NCBI RefSeq assembly: GCF_900104385.1
Contig: NZ_FNJA01000006.1
Coordinates: 62,001-126,000 of the forward strand
Length of the DNA: 64,000 bases
Reading direction: 5' to 3'
Source of the DNA: Rhodoferax sp. OV413
Lineage (GTDB): Bacteria > Pseudomonadota > Gammaproteobacteria > Burkholderiales > Burkholderiaceae_C
Shown: in pieces, positions 23,481 to 32,585 of the stretch
How the letters are laid out: each line of letters starts with the position of its first letter
Numbering within the stretch: position 1 is the stretch's first letter
Notes under the pieces: generated by a model
The model's input: only the letters and a program-made list of their open reading frames with translations
Database searches by the model: none
What the model was told of the DNA's origin: nothing
Program-made: the position numbers and the translations under genes

Positions 23481-25301
23481 CTAATTCCTTACTTCGAACT
23501 CGATCTTCCAGCCTTCGCCGCCATTGCGCGGTATCGCCTGCAGCTGCAGCGTGCCGGCTTCGGTGACAGCGGCGCGCAGCTTGACTGGCACTACCTCGCC
23601 CGGGGCGCGGCCGTCGGCGGGCAGATGGGCTTCGATCTCGGCCAGCTCCTGCAGCTCGTCGGGCGACCAGAAATCCAGCAGCATGCCGACAGCGTCCTCG
23701 CGCCGCACGGACGAGCCGAAGAAACGGAAGCGCACAGCTTCGCCGACCACCAGGCCGAATTCCTGCGGCGGCAAGTCCGCCTGGCTGCCTTCTTCCATGC
23801 CGAAGGGGGCCACGCACAGGGCTTGCACCGGCGGCTCCAGGCCGGGCACGGCGGGCATGGCCGACTCAATGCCCACGTAATAGGACTGGGCGGTGCCGCC
23901 GCGGATGCGGATGCCTTGGCCTTGGCGCACCGTGCCGTAGTAGGCCGCGCCACGGGCCACGGCGTAGTCCAGGTCGGCACCGTCGAGCAAACGCGCAGCC
24001 GGCGCGCCCTCGGCTGCCAGCCAGCTGTTCAGCGTAGCCAGGGTGCGCTGCACCAGCAGGTCGGACTTGAACACGCCGCCATTGAACAGCACGGCCGTGG
24101 GATGCAGGAAGCTGGCGTTCGCATCGGGTGCGAAGCCGCCGAGGGCCGCAGTGGCGCCCACTTGGCGACCCAACAGCGCGGCCAGATGGCGGGTGACGGC
24201 GGCGTCCTGCGCATAGGGCAGGCCGAGCTGGGTCAGGCCGGCGCGGGCGCGGCTGATGGGGCGGGCGCTGCTGTCCACCTGGGGGAAGAAGCCTTCGAGG
24301 ATGGTTGCGGTGAGCGCATCGCGGCGCAGCTCGGCGTTGATGGAGCCACCGATCAGGCGGGCGCCGCGGCTGGGGATGACCAGAGGCACGGCCTGCACAT
24401 CGGCGTCGCTCAGCAGCTTCTCCTTGGCCAGGCGGCAGGCGTAGGTGAGTGCGCGCAGCTGCCAGGCATCCAGCGATTTGCCGTCTGCCGCCAGCTGGCG
24501 CGCCACGCCGTGGGCCAGGGCCAGGTCCATGTTGTCGCCACCGAGCAGGATGTGTTCGCCCACCGCCACACGGTGCAGCTGCAGATTGCCTTCTTGCTCG
24601 ACCACGGCGATCAGCGAGAAGTCGCTGGTGCCGCCGCCCACGTCGACCACCAGGATCACGTCGCCGACCTTGACCTGCTTGCGCCAGCCGCCACCGCTCT
24701 GGGCGATCCAGCTGTACAGCGCGGCCTGGGGCTCTTCCAGCAGGGTGACGCCGGTATAGCCGGCGGCCTGGGCGGCCTCGGCCGTGAGTTCGCGCGCGGC
24801 CGGGTCGAAGGAGGCGGGGATGGTCACCGTCAGCGCCTGCTGGCCGAACGGCGCGTCGGGGTGCGTGTGGTTCCAGGCATCGCGCAGATGGGCCAGGTAG
24901 CGGGTGCTGGCCTCCAGCGGCGAGATGCGGGCGACTTCGTCGGGGGCATCGTTGGGCAGGATGGGGGCGCGGCGGTCCACACCGGGGTGGCAGAGCCAGC
25001 TCTTGGCGCTGGACACCAGGCGGATCGGGGTTTGCGCGCCATGGCTGCGCGCCCATTCGCCCAGCACCGCAGTCGGCGCGGCCTGCCAGGGCAGAGCCAG
25101 GTCGCCGTCGGCAAATTCGCTAGCGTGGGGGAGGTAGATGAAGGACGGCAGCAGCGGGTAGTCCTGCACCGCGCCGGGCGCGCTTTGCTGGGCGATGGGC
25201 AGGATGCGCGGCCGTGCCTCGGGCTCTTGCAGGTCAACCCAGGACAGCGCGCAATGCGTGGTGCCCAGGTCGATGCCAATGGCGTAGCGCGCCTCGCTCA
25301 C
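23481..25301 (-). CDS. Hsp70-family chaperone (DnaK-like ATPase, short form)
   Basis: This is a 606-residue Hsp70 homologue with a complete ATPase region: GIDLGTTHCALSW at the N-terminus, VTIPASFDPAA, LVVDVGGGTSDFSLI, then LFNGGVF. The C-terminal 120 residues are short compared with DnaK. It starts with GTG at 25301, and the GTGA overlaps the stop codon of the DUF2760 gene by four bases, so translation is coupled. Together with DUF2760 and the large Hsp70 at 17839 it belongs to a recurring Burkholderiales gene group. The partner co-chaperones and clients are not visible here. Confidence 0.87.
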   Translation of the reverse strand: MSEARYAIGIDLGTTHCALSWVDLQEPEARPRILPIAQQSAPGAVQDYPLLPSFIYLPHASEFADGDLALPWQAAPTAVLGEWARSHGAQTPIRLVSSAKSWLCHPGVDRRAPILPNDAPDEVARISPLEASTRYLAHLRDAWNHTHPDAPFGQQALTVTIPASFDPAARELTAEAAQAAGYTGVTLLEEPQAALYSWIAQSGGGWRKQVKVGDVILVVDVGGGTSDFSLIAVVEQEGNLQLHRVAVGEHILLGGDNMDLALAHGVARQLAADGKSLDAWQLRALTYACRLAKEKLLSDADVQAVPLVIPSRGARLIGGSINAELRRDALTATILEGFFPQVDSSARPISRARAGLTQLGLPYAQDAAVTRHLAALLGRQVGATAALGGFAPDANASFLHPTAVLFNGGVFKSDLLVQRTLATLNSWLAAEGAPAARLLDGADLDYAVARGAAYYGTVRQGQGIRIRGGTAQSYYVGIESAMPAVPGLEPPVQALCVAPFGMEEGSQADLPPQEFGLVVGEAVRFRFFGSSVRREDAVGMLLDFWSPDELQELAEIEAHLPADGRAPGEVVPVKLRAAVTEAGTLQLQAIPRNGGEGWKIEFEVRN

Positions 25302-25849
25302 AGCTCCACCTCGGCGGCGGCCAAGATGCGCGGGTCGTGGCCCTCGGTGGTGCGCGGTAGGCGAACGTCGGTGGCCTTCCAGCCCGGGTGCCGCAAGGTG
25401 CCGCGGAACGGCGCCTGGCCGACCACATTGCCGGTCAGGCGCACGCTGGCGGCGTCAAAGTCGGCTTCCAGCACGATGCGGCTGCCTTCGGCCTCGGGCC
25501 GGGCCGGGGCCAGGGTGAAATGCGCGTCCAGCACCTTGCGGCAGCCGGCATGCACCAGGCGGGCGGCGCCGCCGATGTCGGCATCCGGGTAGCTGGCCAC
25601 GTCTTCCTGCAGGAAGTCGACAAACCGGGCTTCGCGCTGCAACAAGGCCAGCAGCTGCAGGGCCGCATCCGGGGTGGCGACTTTCAGCACCGGGGCGGGC
25701 GGCGCCACCGGAGCCGGGGGAGGGGGCGGCGGCGCGGTAGGCAGCACGCCGTCGCGCACGTCCTGCACCTGGGCGGCGAGTTTGCCATTGCCCAGCACGG
25801 CGAAAGCCAGGGCCAGGCGGGTGAAAAAAGAGGGGCTTTGACTGGGCAT
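25298..25849 (-). CDS. DUF2760 domain protein
   Basis: This is a 183-residue protein. The N-terminus has a short hydrophobic stretch (FFTRLALAFAVLG), then a Pro-rich linker (PTAPPPPPPAPVAPPAP) and a conserved domain containing LLQREARFVDFLQEDV and the tail region GTLRHPGWKATDVRLPR. This pattern fits DUF2760, a family found next to Hsp70 genes. The ATG at 25849 is chosen because TGGAG precedes it by seven bases. It is the first gene of a coupled pair with the 606-residue Hsp70. No function is known; an adaptor role for the chaperone is a guess from context. Confidence 0.8.
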   Translation of the reverse strand: MPSQSPSFFTRLALAFAVLGNGKLAAQVQDVRDGVLPTAPPPPPPAPVAPPAPVLKVATPDAALQLLALLQREARFVDFLQEDVASYPDADIGGAARLVHAGCRKVLDAHFTLAPARPEAEGSRIVLEADFDAASVRLTGNVVGQAPFRGTLRHPGWKATDVRLPRTTEGHDPRILAAAEVEL

Positions 25850-25896
25850 TGATTTCTCCACAAATAATTTAAGCAGAACGCATCCCTCCAAGGACA

Positions 25897-25984
25897 CCGT
25901 AGAACCGGCTTCGCCGGGCTACTGGTGTCGCCCCCTGCAAGGGGGGTGGCGCAAGACGCGTAGCGCTGCAGCCTGGGGGTGAGT
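25897..25984 (+). repeat. Dispersed repeat, family 2, copy B
   Basis: GTAGAACCGGCTTCGCCGGGC, CGCCCCCTGCAAGGGGG, then GCCTGGGGGTGAGTC. It lies upstream of the DUF2760-Hsp70 pair, so the pair is bracketed by copies A and B of the same repeat in the same orientation. Confidence 0.85.
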
Positions 25985-25997
25985 CAAGACCTTCCAC

Positions 25998-26029
25998 AAA
26001 GACAAACGGCCCGGTAGTGAACCAGGCCG
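25998..26029 (-). terminator. Intrinsic terminator after the phasin gene
   Basis: On the minus strand the sequence reads CGGCC T GGT, five bases, ACC G GGCCG, then TTTGTCTTT. This is a GC-rich stem with one mismatch followed by a T-rich tail, 47 bases after the phasin stop codon. Confidence 0.7.
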
Positions 26030-26075
26030 CAGGGCATATTGTCAGGGATGGACGCGGACGCGCCCGGGCAAGGTC

Positions 26076-26588
26076 TTATGCCTTGGTGTCGAGGTGGGCT
26101 TCGACGGCTTCCACAGCCTTGTCGGTGGCTTCCTTGGCGGCTTGTTGGGCCGATTCGATGGCCTTGGTGGCCGCGGCGACGGTGGATTTCACCAGGGCGA
26201 CGGCGTTTTCGGTGCCGGCCGGGGCGTTCTGGGTGGCGGTTTCGACCAGGGTGGCGAAGCCAGTCTTGGCGTCAGCGCCCAGGTCTTCCGCGTACTGGCG
26301 GACTTCGGCGCCGCTGGAGGTGGCGATGGCCTGCACGTGGCGCAGGTAGGAAGTGGCTTTCTCGGGCACGGCCTTTAGCAGGTTGGTCTGCAGGGTCACC
26401 AGTTCTTGCGGGTCCTTGATCTGGAAGGCGGCCAGGGTGGTGTCGGCGGTTTCTTGCAAGGTGGCCTTGGCGGCTTGCAGGTTCAGCTTGACCAGGCTTT
26501 GCACGCCGTCAAACAAGGTGTTGGACAGCTCGAAAAAGCCGGTGGCAGCGGATTTCTGGGTGGCGGTGAGGGTGGCAAAGTTCAGCAT
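26076..26588 (-). CDS. phaP: Phasin, PHA granule-associated protein
   Basis: This is a 170-residue, helix-rich, cysteine-free protein of the phasin_2 family. It opens with MLNFATLTATQKSAATGFF and contains FDGVQSLVKLNLQAAKATL and the Ala/Lys-rich C-terminal repeats. Phasins coat polyhydroxyalkanoate granules and control their number and size. GGAG lies seven bases upstream of the ATG. The gene is single, with an intrinsic terminator after it and a palindromic TGC/GCA operator candidate upstream, as expected for PhaR control. Its presence implies that the cell stores PHA, although no PHA synthase is in the window. Confidence 0.92.
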   Translation of the reverse strand: MLNFATLTATQKSAATGFFELSNTLFDGVQSLVKLNLQAAKATLQETADTTLAAFQIKDPQELVTLQTNLLKAVPEKATSYLRHVQAIATSSGAEVRQYAEDLGADAKTGFATLVETATQNAPAGTENAVALVKSTVAAATKAIESAQQAAKEATDKAVEAVEAHLDTKA

Positions 26589-26623
26589 GGAAGGCTCCGG
26601 TAAAAATATCAAAACAGGCGGTG

Positions 26624-26648
26624 TGCAACTTATGTTGCACTGCAACAT
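26624..26648 (-). promoter_or_regulatory. Candidate PhaR operator upstream of phasin
   Basis: Two overlapping perfect palindromes are present: TGCAAC-TTAT-GTTGCA (26624-26639) and ATGTTGC-ACT-GCAACAT (26632-26648). PhaR repressors are known to bind TGC-N3/4-GCA elements upstream of phasin genes. The site lies 36-60 bases before the phasin start codon. Confidence 0.6.
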
Positions 26649-26754
26649 GAACCGAACTATAGCCATCTCCCCCGGTTAATGCCAAGACAGGAAGCTCTAA
26701 TTTCCGCCTCGGGCGATAATCGCCACCCCGGCCAACCACCAAAGTATTACGCCC

Positions 26755-27747
26755 ATGAGCACCACCGAAGTCGTCCGCGACGCGCAATCTGTCGAGTCCT
26801 ACAACCCGCTGGCCAAGCAAAAAGCGGGCGCCAAGCTGTCGCGCATCCCGGTGAAGGTGGTCCAGGGCGAGGTGCTGAAGAAGCCCGAATGGATACGCGT
26901 CAAGGCCGGTTCGCCCAGCACCCGGTTTTACGAAATAAAACAAATTTTGCGTGAAAGCAATCTGCACACGGTGTGCGAGGAAGCCAGCTGCCCGAATATT
27001 GGCGAATGCTTCGGCAAGGGCACGGCCACCTTCATGATCATGGGCGACAAGTGCACGCGCCGCTGCCCGTTCTGCGACGTCGGCCATGGCCGGCCCGACC
27101 CGCTGGACGCGGACGAGCCGCTGAACCTGGCCAAGACTATCGCCAAGCTCAAGCTCAAATACGTGGTGATCACCAGTGTCGACCGCGACGACCTGCGCGA
27201 CGGCGGCGCCCAGCATTTCGTCGATTGCATCAAGAACATCCGTGAACTCTCGCCGCTGACCCAGATCGAGGTGCTGGTGCCCGATTTCCGCGGCCGCGAC
27301 GACCGCGCTTTGGAAATCCTGAAGCTGGCCCCGCCCGACGTGATGAACCACAACCTGGAAACCGCGCCGCGCCTGTACAAGGAAGCCCGGCCGGGCAGCG
27401 ACTACCAGTTCAGCCTGAACCTGCTGAAGAAGTTCAAGGCCTTGCACCCGAATGTGCCGACCAAGAGCGGCATCATGGTCGGCCTGGGCGAGACCGACGA
27501 AGAAATCCTGCAGGTGATGCAGGACATGCGCGACCACAACATCGACATGCTGACCATCGGCCAGTACCTGTCGCCCAGCAACAGCCATTTGCCCGTCAAG
27601 CGCTACGTGCACCCCGACACCTTCAAGATGTTCGAGGAAAAGGCCTACGCCATGGGTTTCAGCCACGCCGCCGTGGGCGCCATGGTGCGCAGCAGCTACC
27701 ACGCTGACCAGCAGGCCGAACACGCCCTGGCCAACACCGCGCTGTAA
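26755..27747 (+). CDS. lipA: Lipoyl synthase LipA
   Basis: This is a 330-residue radical SAM enzyme that inserts two sulfurs into the octanoyl chain of lipoyl-domain proteins. The auxiliary iron-sulfur cluster cysteines are Cys74, Cys79 and Cys85. The radical SAM triad is Cys100, Cys104 and Cys107 (CTRRCPFC). The C-terminal RSSYHA carries the conserved Ser. Length is normal. The usual partner lipB is not adjacent; instead a SNF2 helicase starts directly at the next base after the stop codon. GATAAT at 26715-26720 could be its -10 box. Confidence 0.97.
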   Translation: MSTTEVVRDAQSVESYNPLAKQKAGAKLSRIPVKVVQGEVLKKPEWIRVKAGSPSTRFYEIKQILRESNLHTVCEEASCPNIGECFGKGTATFMIMGDKCTRRCPFCDVGHGRPDPLDADEPLNLAKTIAKLKLKYVVITSVDRDDLRDGGAQHFVDCIKNIRELSPLTQIEVLVPDFRGRDDRALEILKLAPPDVMNHNLETAPRLYKEARPGSDYQFSLNLLKKFKALHPNVPTKSGIMVGLGETDEEILQVMQDMRDHNIDMLTIGQYLSPSNSHLPVKRYVHPDTFKMFEEKAYAMGFSHAAVGAMVRSSYHADQQAEHALANTAL

Positions 27748-30700
27748 ATGGCGACGGTTGGTGGCCTGTGGTTCAACCCTAGAAATCTCGGCAACTACGT
27801 CTCCAACGCCGTCCTGGAGCGTGGCTTAACGCTGTACCGCGGGCAAAAGGTGCTGGACCTTGAGGTCCGCGCCATCGACAACGGCCGCTGGCAGCTGGCC
27901 GGCAAGGTGCAGGGCAGCGAACGCACGCCCTACACGCAGAACATCCGCCTGCACATCAATGTGCACGGCATGCTGACCCACTGGGACGCCGACTGCAGCT
28001 GCCCGGTGGGGGTGGACTGTAAGCATGCGGTGGCCTTGTCGCTGAAAGCCGCTTACCGCACCCAGGCCACGGTCAACGCCCCGCCGCGCCAGCCCACCGA
28101 CGCCGAGCTGGCCGCCGCCCGGCAGGCCGCGGCCGAACGTACGCGCGCCGCCGCCCAGGCCAAGGTCGGCCACTGGCTGGCCCAGTTCGACGCGCTGGAC
28201 CGCATCCACCACCCGCACCCGGATGTGGAGCGCACCGACTACCTGGTCTATGTGCTCGGCCCCTGCGCCGCGCCGCACCTGGCGCGCATGCTGGAGCTGC
28301 AGGTCTACAAGGCCAACCGCAAGCGCAACGGCGACTGGGCCAAGCCCAAAACCCTGCAGAACCTGCCCTACCCCGGCCACCCGCTGTGGGACGACGCCAG
28401 CCCGCAAGACCGCGAGCTGCTGTTGCTGGTCAAGGGCCAGAGCGTGGCCGTGCCCTCGGCCTCCTACGGCATCAGCGCCGTGGTGGCGGGTGCCGCCGGC
28501 CGGCTGGCGGTGCAGATGGCGTCCGACAGCGGCCGCCTGTTTGCCCTGGCCGATGGTGGCTTTCTGGGCGCGCCGCTGCGCTGGGCCGAGCCGCTGGACC
28601 TGGCTTGGCGCTGGCAGTCCAGTACGCCCGAAGCCGGCGAACCGGTGTGGGCGTTGCTGCCCCAGCTGGGCGCGGGCCGAAGCACCGCCCAGCTGTACGC
28701 CAACCAGCCGCCGCTGTACCTGGACGCGGCCCAGGGCGCGTGTGGCCTGGCCCAGACCTCGGGCATCGCCGCCGAGCACCTGCCGCTGCTGCTGAATGCG
28801 CCGCCGGTGCCGCAGTCGGCGCTGCAGCCGTTCCAGGCGCCGCTATTGCGCCGCCTGGGTGCGGTGGCCCTGCCGCCCACGCTGACGCCTTTGCCCTGCG
28901 TGCAAGGCGTGGCACCTACCGGCCATCTGCACCTGCTGCCGGTGGCCAAAAAAGACGAGGCCCAGCTGGGTTTGTTGCGGGCCCAGCTGCATTTCGACTA
29001 CGCGGGGCTGCGCGGCAGCTGGGACCACCGCGAGACCACCGTGCTGCTCACCCACGCGGGCAGCCAGACCCTGCTGCAGCGCGACCTGGAGGCCGAAGCC
29101 CGGCTCGCCGGCCTGCTGCTGCAGCGCGGCCTGGTCGGTTTGCCAGCCTCGGGCTACGGCCTGCCGGGCGCGCAGAGCCAGCAGCCCTGGCTGGACTGGG
29201 CCGACAGCGGCTATGCGGAATTCCGCGCCGATGGCTTCAGCGTCACGCTGGACGACGGGCTGACCGACTGGCTGCAGCGCGCCGACAGCCTGGACGTGCA
29301 GATGCAATCCTCCGCGGCCGACCCCGACGCCTCGCCCTGGTTCGACCTGTCGCTGGGCATGGAGATCAATGGCGAGCGGCACAACATCCTGCCCTGGCTG
29401 CCCAGCCTGCTGGCCCAGTTGGCGAATGCGCCGGTCGACGGCGACAGCGGCGAACGGGTGCTGCCGCCGCATGTGTTCATGCGCAAGCCCGACGACAGCT
29501 TCATCCGCGTGCCCACTGCGCCGCTGCGGCCCTGGCTGTCGGCCCTGCTGGAGCTGGTTGGCGACCGCCGCCACGACCTGGATGGCGACAGCCTGCGCCT
29601 GAGCCGGCTCGAAGCCTTGCGCGCCGGCGCGGCCCTCGGCCAGGGGGCGGTATGGGCCGGCGCCCAGGCGCTGCAGGAACTGGTGGCCCAGTTGGCCGGC
29701 CACAGCGCGCTGCCCGAGGTACCGTTGCCCGCCGGCGTGCACGCCAGCCTGCGGCCCTACCAGCAGCAAGGCCTGAACTGGCTGCAGTTCCTGCGCCGCG
29801 CCGGTCTGAACGGCATCCTGGCCGACGACATGGGACTGGGCAAGACCTTGCAGACCCTGGCCCACATCCAGGTGGAAAAAGACGCGGGCCGGCTGAGCAA
29901 CCCGGCGCTGATCATTGCGCCGGTCAGCCTGATGGGCAACTGGCAGCGCGAAGCCCAGCGCTTCTGCCCGGGCCTGCGCTGCCTGGTGCTGCACGGCGCG
30001 GACCGGCACGAGGTGGCCGACAGCACGCATGCGCACGACGTGGTGATTGCCCCGTATTCGCTGCTGCAGCGCGACCGCGACGGCTGGCTGCAGGCGCCCT
30101 GGCACATCGTGGTGCTGGACGAGGCGCAGAACATCAAGAACGCCAGCACCCAGGCCGCCCAGGTGGTGGGCGAGCTCAACACCCAGCACCGGCTGGCGTT
30201 GAGCGGCACGCCGATGGAAAACCATTTGGGCGAGATCTGGAGCCTGTTCCACTTTCTGATGCCCGGCTTTTTGGGCAGCCAGGCGCAGTTCAACACCTTG
30301 TTCCGCACGCCTATCGAGAAGGCCGGCGACAGCGAACGCCTGGCCCAGCTGCGCAGCCGCATCACCCCCTTCATGCTGCGTCGGACCAAGGCCCTGGTGG
30401 CGCACGAGCTGCCGCCCAAGGTAGAAACCGTGATGCGGGTCGAGCTGGCTGGCGCCCAGGCCGACCTGTACGAAACCATACGCCTGAGCACCGAGAAAGC
30501 CGTGCGCGAGGCGCTGGACGGCAAGGGCCTGGCCAAGTCGCACATCACCATCCTGGACGCGCTGCTCAAGCTGCGCCAGGTCTGCTGTGACCCGCAGCTG
30601 CTGGGGTTGGAGTCGGCACGCCAGGTGCAGCAGTCGGCCAAGCTGGAGCAGCTGATGGAGATCCTGCCCGAGATGCTGGCCGAGGGCCGACGCGTGCTGC

Positions 30701-31152
30701 TGTTCTCGCAGTTCACGACCATGCTGGCGCGCATCGAAGTCGAGCTGAAAAAGCGCGGCATCGCCTGGACCAAGCTCACCGGCCAGTCGCAGAAGCGCGA
30801 CGCGATCATCGACCAGTTCACCAGCGGCGCCGTGCCGCTGTTCCTGATCAGCCTGAAGGCCGGCGGCGTGGGCCTGAACCTGCCGCAGGCCGACACCGTG
30901 ATCCATTACGACCCCTGGTGGAACCCCGCGGTCGAAACCCAGGCCACCGACCGCGCCCACCGCATCGGCCAGACGCAGAGCGTCTGGGTGGTCAAGCTGG
31001 TGGCCCAGGGCACCATCGAGGAGCGCATCCTGGCCCTGCAGGAGCGCAAGGCCGCGCTGGCCGAGAGCATGTACAGCGGGGCCCAGGCGCGCAAGGAGCC
31101 GCTGTTTTCCGAATCCGATCTGCAGGAACTGCTCAAGCCGCTATCAAACTAG
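27748..31152 (+). CDS. SWIM zinc-finger SNF2/DEAD-box helicase
   Basis: This is a 1134-residue protein. A SWIM zinc finger lies at residues 83-93 (CSCPVGVDCKH, pattern CxC-x5-CxH). After a long middle region come the SNF2 ATPase motifs: Walker A DDMGLGKTLQT at about 693-703, Walker B VVLDEAQ at about 788-794, and helicase C with GGVGLNLPQADTVIHYDPWWNP and the arginine finger region ATDRAHRIGQ. Bacterial SNF2 enzymes of this HepA/RapA-like group translocate on double-stranded nucleic acid; the precise role is unknown. The ATG directly follows the lipA TAA, so translational coupling is likely. The end of the gene touches a dispersed repeat. Confidence 0.92.
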   Translation: MATVGGLWFNPRNLGNYVSNAVLERGLTLYRGQKVLDLEVRAIDNGRWQLAGKVQGSERTPYTQNIRLHINVHGMLTHWDADCSCPVGVDCKHAVALSLKAAYRTQATVNAPPRQPTDAELAAARQAAAERTRAAAQAKVGHWLAQFDALDRIHHPHPDVERTDYLVYVLGPCAAPHLARMLELQVYKANRKRNGDWAKPKTLQNLPYPGHPLWDDASPQDRELLLLVKGQSVAVPSASYGISAVVAGAAGRLAVQMASDSGRLFALADGGFLGAPLRWAEPLDLAWRWQSSTPEAGEPVWALLPQLGAGRSTAQLYANQPPLYLDAAQGACGLAQTSGIAAEHLPLLLNAPPVPQSALQPFQAPLLRRLGAVALPPTLTPLPCVQGVAPTGHLHLLPVAKKDEAQLGLLRAQLHFDYAGLRGSWDHRETTVLLTHAGSQTLLQRDLEAEARLAGLLLQRGLVGLPASGYGLPGAQSQQPWLDWADSGYAEFRADGFSVTLDDGLTDWLQRADSLDVQMQSSAADPDASPWFDLSLGMEINGERHNILPWLPSLLAQLANAPVDGDSGERVLPPHVFMRKPDDSFIRVPTAPLRPWLSALLELVGDRRHDLDGDSLRLSRLEALRAGAALGQGAVWAGAQALQELVAQLAGHSALPEVPLPAGVHASLRPYQQQGLNWLQFLRRAGLNGILADDMGLGKTLQTLAHIQVEKDAGRLSNPALIIAPVSLMGNWQREAQRFCPGLRCLVLHGADRHEVADSTHAHDVVIAPYSLLQRDRDGWLQAPWHIVVLDEAQNIKNASTQAAQVVGELNTQHRLALSGTPMENHLGEIWSLFHFLMPGFLGSQAQFNTLFRTPIEKAGDSERLAQLRSRITPFMLRRTKALVAHELPPKVETVMRVELAGAQADLYETIRLSTEKAVREALDGKGLAKSHITILDALLKLRQVCCDPQLLGLESARQVQQSAKLEQLMEILPEMLAEGRRVLLFSQFTTMLARIEVELKKRGIAWTKLTGQSQKRDAIIDQFTSGAVPLFLISLKAGGVGLNLPQADTVIHYDPWWNPAVETQATDRAHRIGQTQSVWVVKLVAQGTIEERILALQERKAALAESMYSGAQARKEPLFSESDLQELLKPLSN

Positions 31153-31193
31153 TAGCTGCTGGCGCAAGTACTACCTGCGCTGCAGGCCTTTTT
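31151..31193 (+). repeat. Dispersed hairpin repeat, family 1, copy 6
   Basis: AGTAGCTGCTGGCGCAAG, then CTACCTGCGCTGCAGGCC and seven T. It begins at the helicase stop codon and could serve as a terminator before pssA. Confidence 0.8.
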
Positions 31194-31266
31194 TTCATAT
31201 AAATCGGTGGGCGGGTATCCTCACACCATCGATCCGCCCCCCGCGCATCCACAGGAGCTGTATTCC

Positions 31267-31893
31267 ATGACCCCCGACAAGCCGCAAAAACCTTTCTCCA
31301 TGATCCGCGAATTCCACCTGGCCGACTGGTTCACGCTGGCCAACGCGGTCTGCGGGGTGGGCGCGCTGTTCTCCGTCATGACCTACCTGGAGCTCGGCGA
31401 TGTGCGCCATGTGTACTTTGCCTGCTGGCTGGTGCTGGCGGCCTTTGTGTTCGACGTGTTCGACGGCAAGATCGCGCGCTGGCGCCAGAAGACTTCGATC
31501 CTGGGCCGCGAGCTGGATTCGCTGGCCGACGTGATCTCGTTCGGCGTGGCCCCGGCCATCATTGCCTACGGCTGCGGCATGCAAGGCCTGTACGACCGCG
31601 TGGTGCTGGCCTTCTTTGTGGCCTGCGGCGTGTCGCGGCTGGCGCGCTACAACGTGACGGCCGAAACCCTGTCGCAGGGCACGGACAAGGTGAAGTACTT
31701 CGAAGGCACGCCCATCCCCACCTCTATCGTGCTGGTATTCGTGCTGGCCATGGCCGCCTGGACCGGCAATGTGCGCGGAGCCCTGTGGCTGGGCGAGGTC
31801 CGCATGGGCGGCTTCACCCTGCACCCGCTGGTGCTGATGTTTGCGCTGTCGGGCTCGCTGATGATCAGCCGGATCCGCATTCCCAAGCCCTGA
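31267..31893 (+). CDS. pssA: CDP-diacylglycerol-serine O-phosphatidyltransferase
   Basis: This is a 208-residue membrane enzyme of the CDP-alcohol phosphatidyltransferase family. The motif DG-x2-AR-x8-G-x3-D-x3-D is visible as DGKIARW to LGRELDSLAD, and binds the metal and CDP-diacylglycerol. It makes phosphatidylserine, the precursor of phosphatidylethanolamine. The ATG at 31267 is chosen over upstream alternatives because AGGAG sits eight bases before it. It is preceded by a repeat hairpin and followed by a 265-bp region with three hairpins before the next gene. Confidence 0.9.
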   Translation: MTPDKPQKPFSMIREFHLADWFTLANAVCGVGALFSVMTYLELGDVRHVYFACWLVLAAFVFDVFDGKIARWRQKTSILGRELDSLADVISFGVAPAIIAYGCGMQGLYDRVVLAFFVACGVSRLARYNVTAETLSQGTDKVKYFEGTPIPTSIVLVFVLAMAAWTGNVRGALWLGEVRMGGFTLHPLVLMFALSGSLMISRIRIPKP

Positions 31894-32020
31894 AAGACTT
31901 TGTACCGGTTCTAAGTACTAACCCGCGGAAATCTGCATTCTGCGGTCAAAATTCCCACATTTTTAGTGCGGTCAATACTTCATCGTTGAAATTAATAGAA
32001 CGATGCCATCAAACCCGGGG

Positions 32021-32045
32021 AACCGCCAAGGCGCTTGGCGGTTTT
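32021..32045 (+). terminator. Perfect-stem intrinsic terminator or RNA hairpin
   Basis: AACCGCCAAG and CTTGGCGGTT pair perfectly across GCG and are followed by TT and AAAG. It is about 130 bases after pssA. The short T tail makes it a modest terminator, or the 3' end of a small RNA. Confidence 0.55.
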
Positions 32046-32158
32046 AAAGTTCAGTCCATGGATTCGGCAAGCAAGCCTCCTGATCCAGGAGCTTCAAAAA
32101 ACCGACCATGGCTACAGCCGACCCGGCTGTGGTCTTTTGAACCAACCGATTGAAAGAA

Positions 32159-32461
32159 ATGACCATGACCGCATCCAAATTCGCCGCTTCCGCCCTGATC
32201 GCCCTGGCTTCCGTGGCCGCTACCAGCGCCTTTGCCGGCAACGACAACAACTACCCCCAGCTATCGGTCACCAGCACCAAGAGCCGCGCCGACGTGCAAG
32301 CCGAGCTGGCACAGGCCCGCCAGGACGGCAGCCTGCTTTCGTTCAGCAACGACAAGCAGTATCCGAAGACCGTTGCCGCCAGCACCAAGACCCGTGCCGA
32401 AGTGCGCGCCGAGTATGAAGCCGCGCTGAAGGCCGGTGAAATCGTCCGCATCCGCAGCTAA
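32159..32461 (+). CDS. Small secreted DUF4148 protein
   Basis: This is a 100-residue exported protein with a Sec signal peptide ending near SAFA and a mature part that has two copies of a similar unit: TSTKSRADVQAELAQARQDG and ASTKTRAEVRAEYEAALKAG. This pattern is the DUF4148 domain common in Burkholderiales. Function is unknown, but expression in many relatives is stress-linked. The ATG at 32159 is used; the ATG at 32165 is equally possible. A hairpin ACAGCCG-ACC-CGGCTGT with a following TCTTTT lies just upstream (32114-32137). Confidence 0.8.
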   Translation: MTMTASKFAASALIALASVAATSAFAGNDNNYPQLSVTSTKSRADVQAELAQARQDGSLLSFSNDKQYPKTVAASTKTRAEVRAEYEAALKAGEIVRIRS

Positions 32462-32585
32462 ACCGCCACCGTGCCTTACCGGACACCCGCAGCAAGTGCC
32501 TTGAGTGCGATGTGATTTCAGCCCCCGCAGGGTCACATAGCGACAAGGCAGCTTGCTGCCCTCCGGCTGGTGCAGGAGAGAAGTT

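Noticed and set aside
28843-30960. A 705-codon open frame antisense to the SNF2 helicase
   Set aside because: It has low-complexity Gln/His/Arg composition and no recognisable motif. The plus strand carries intact helicase motifs.
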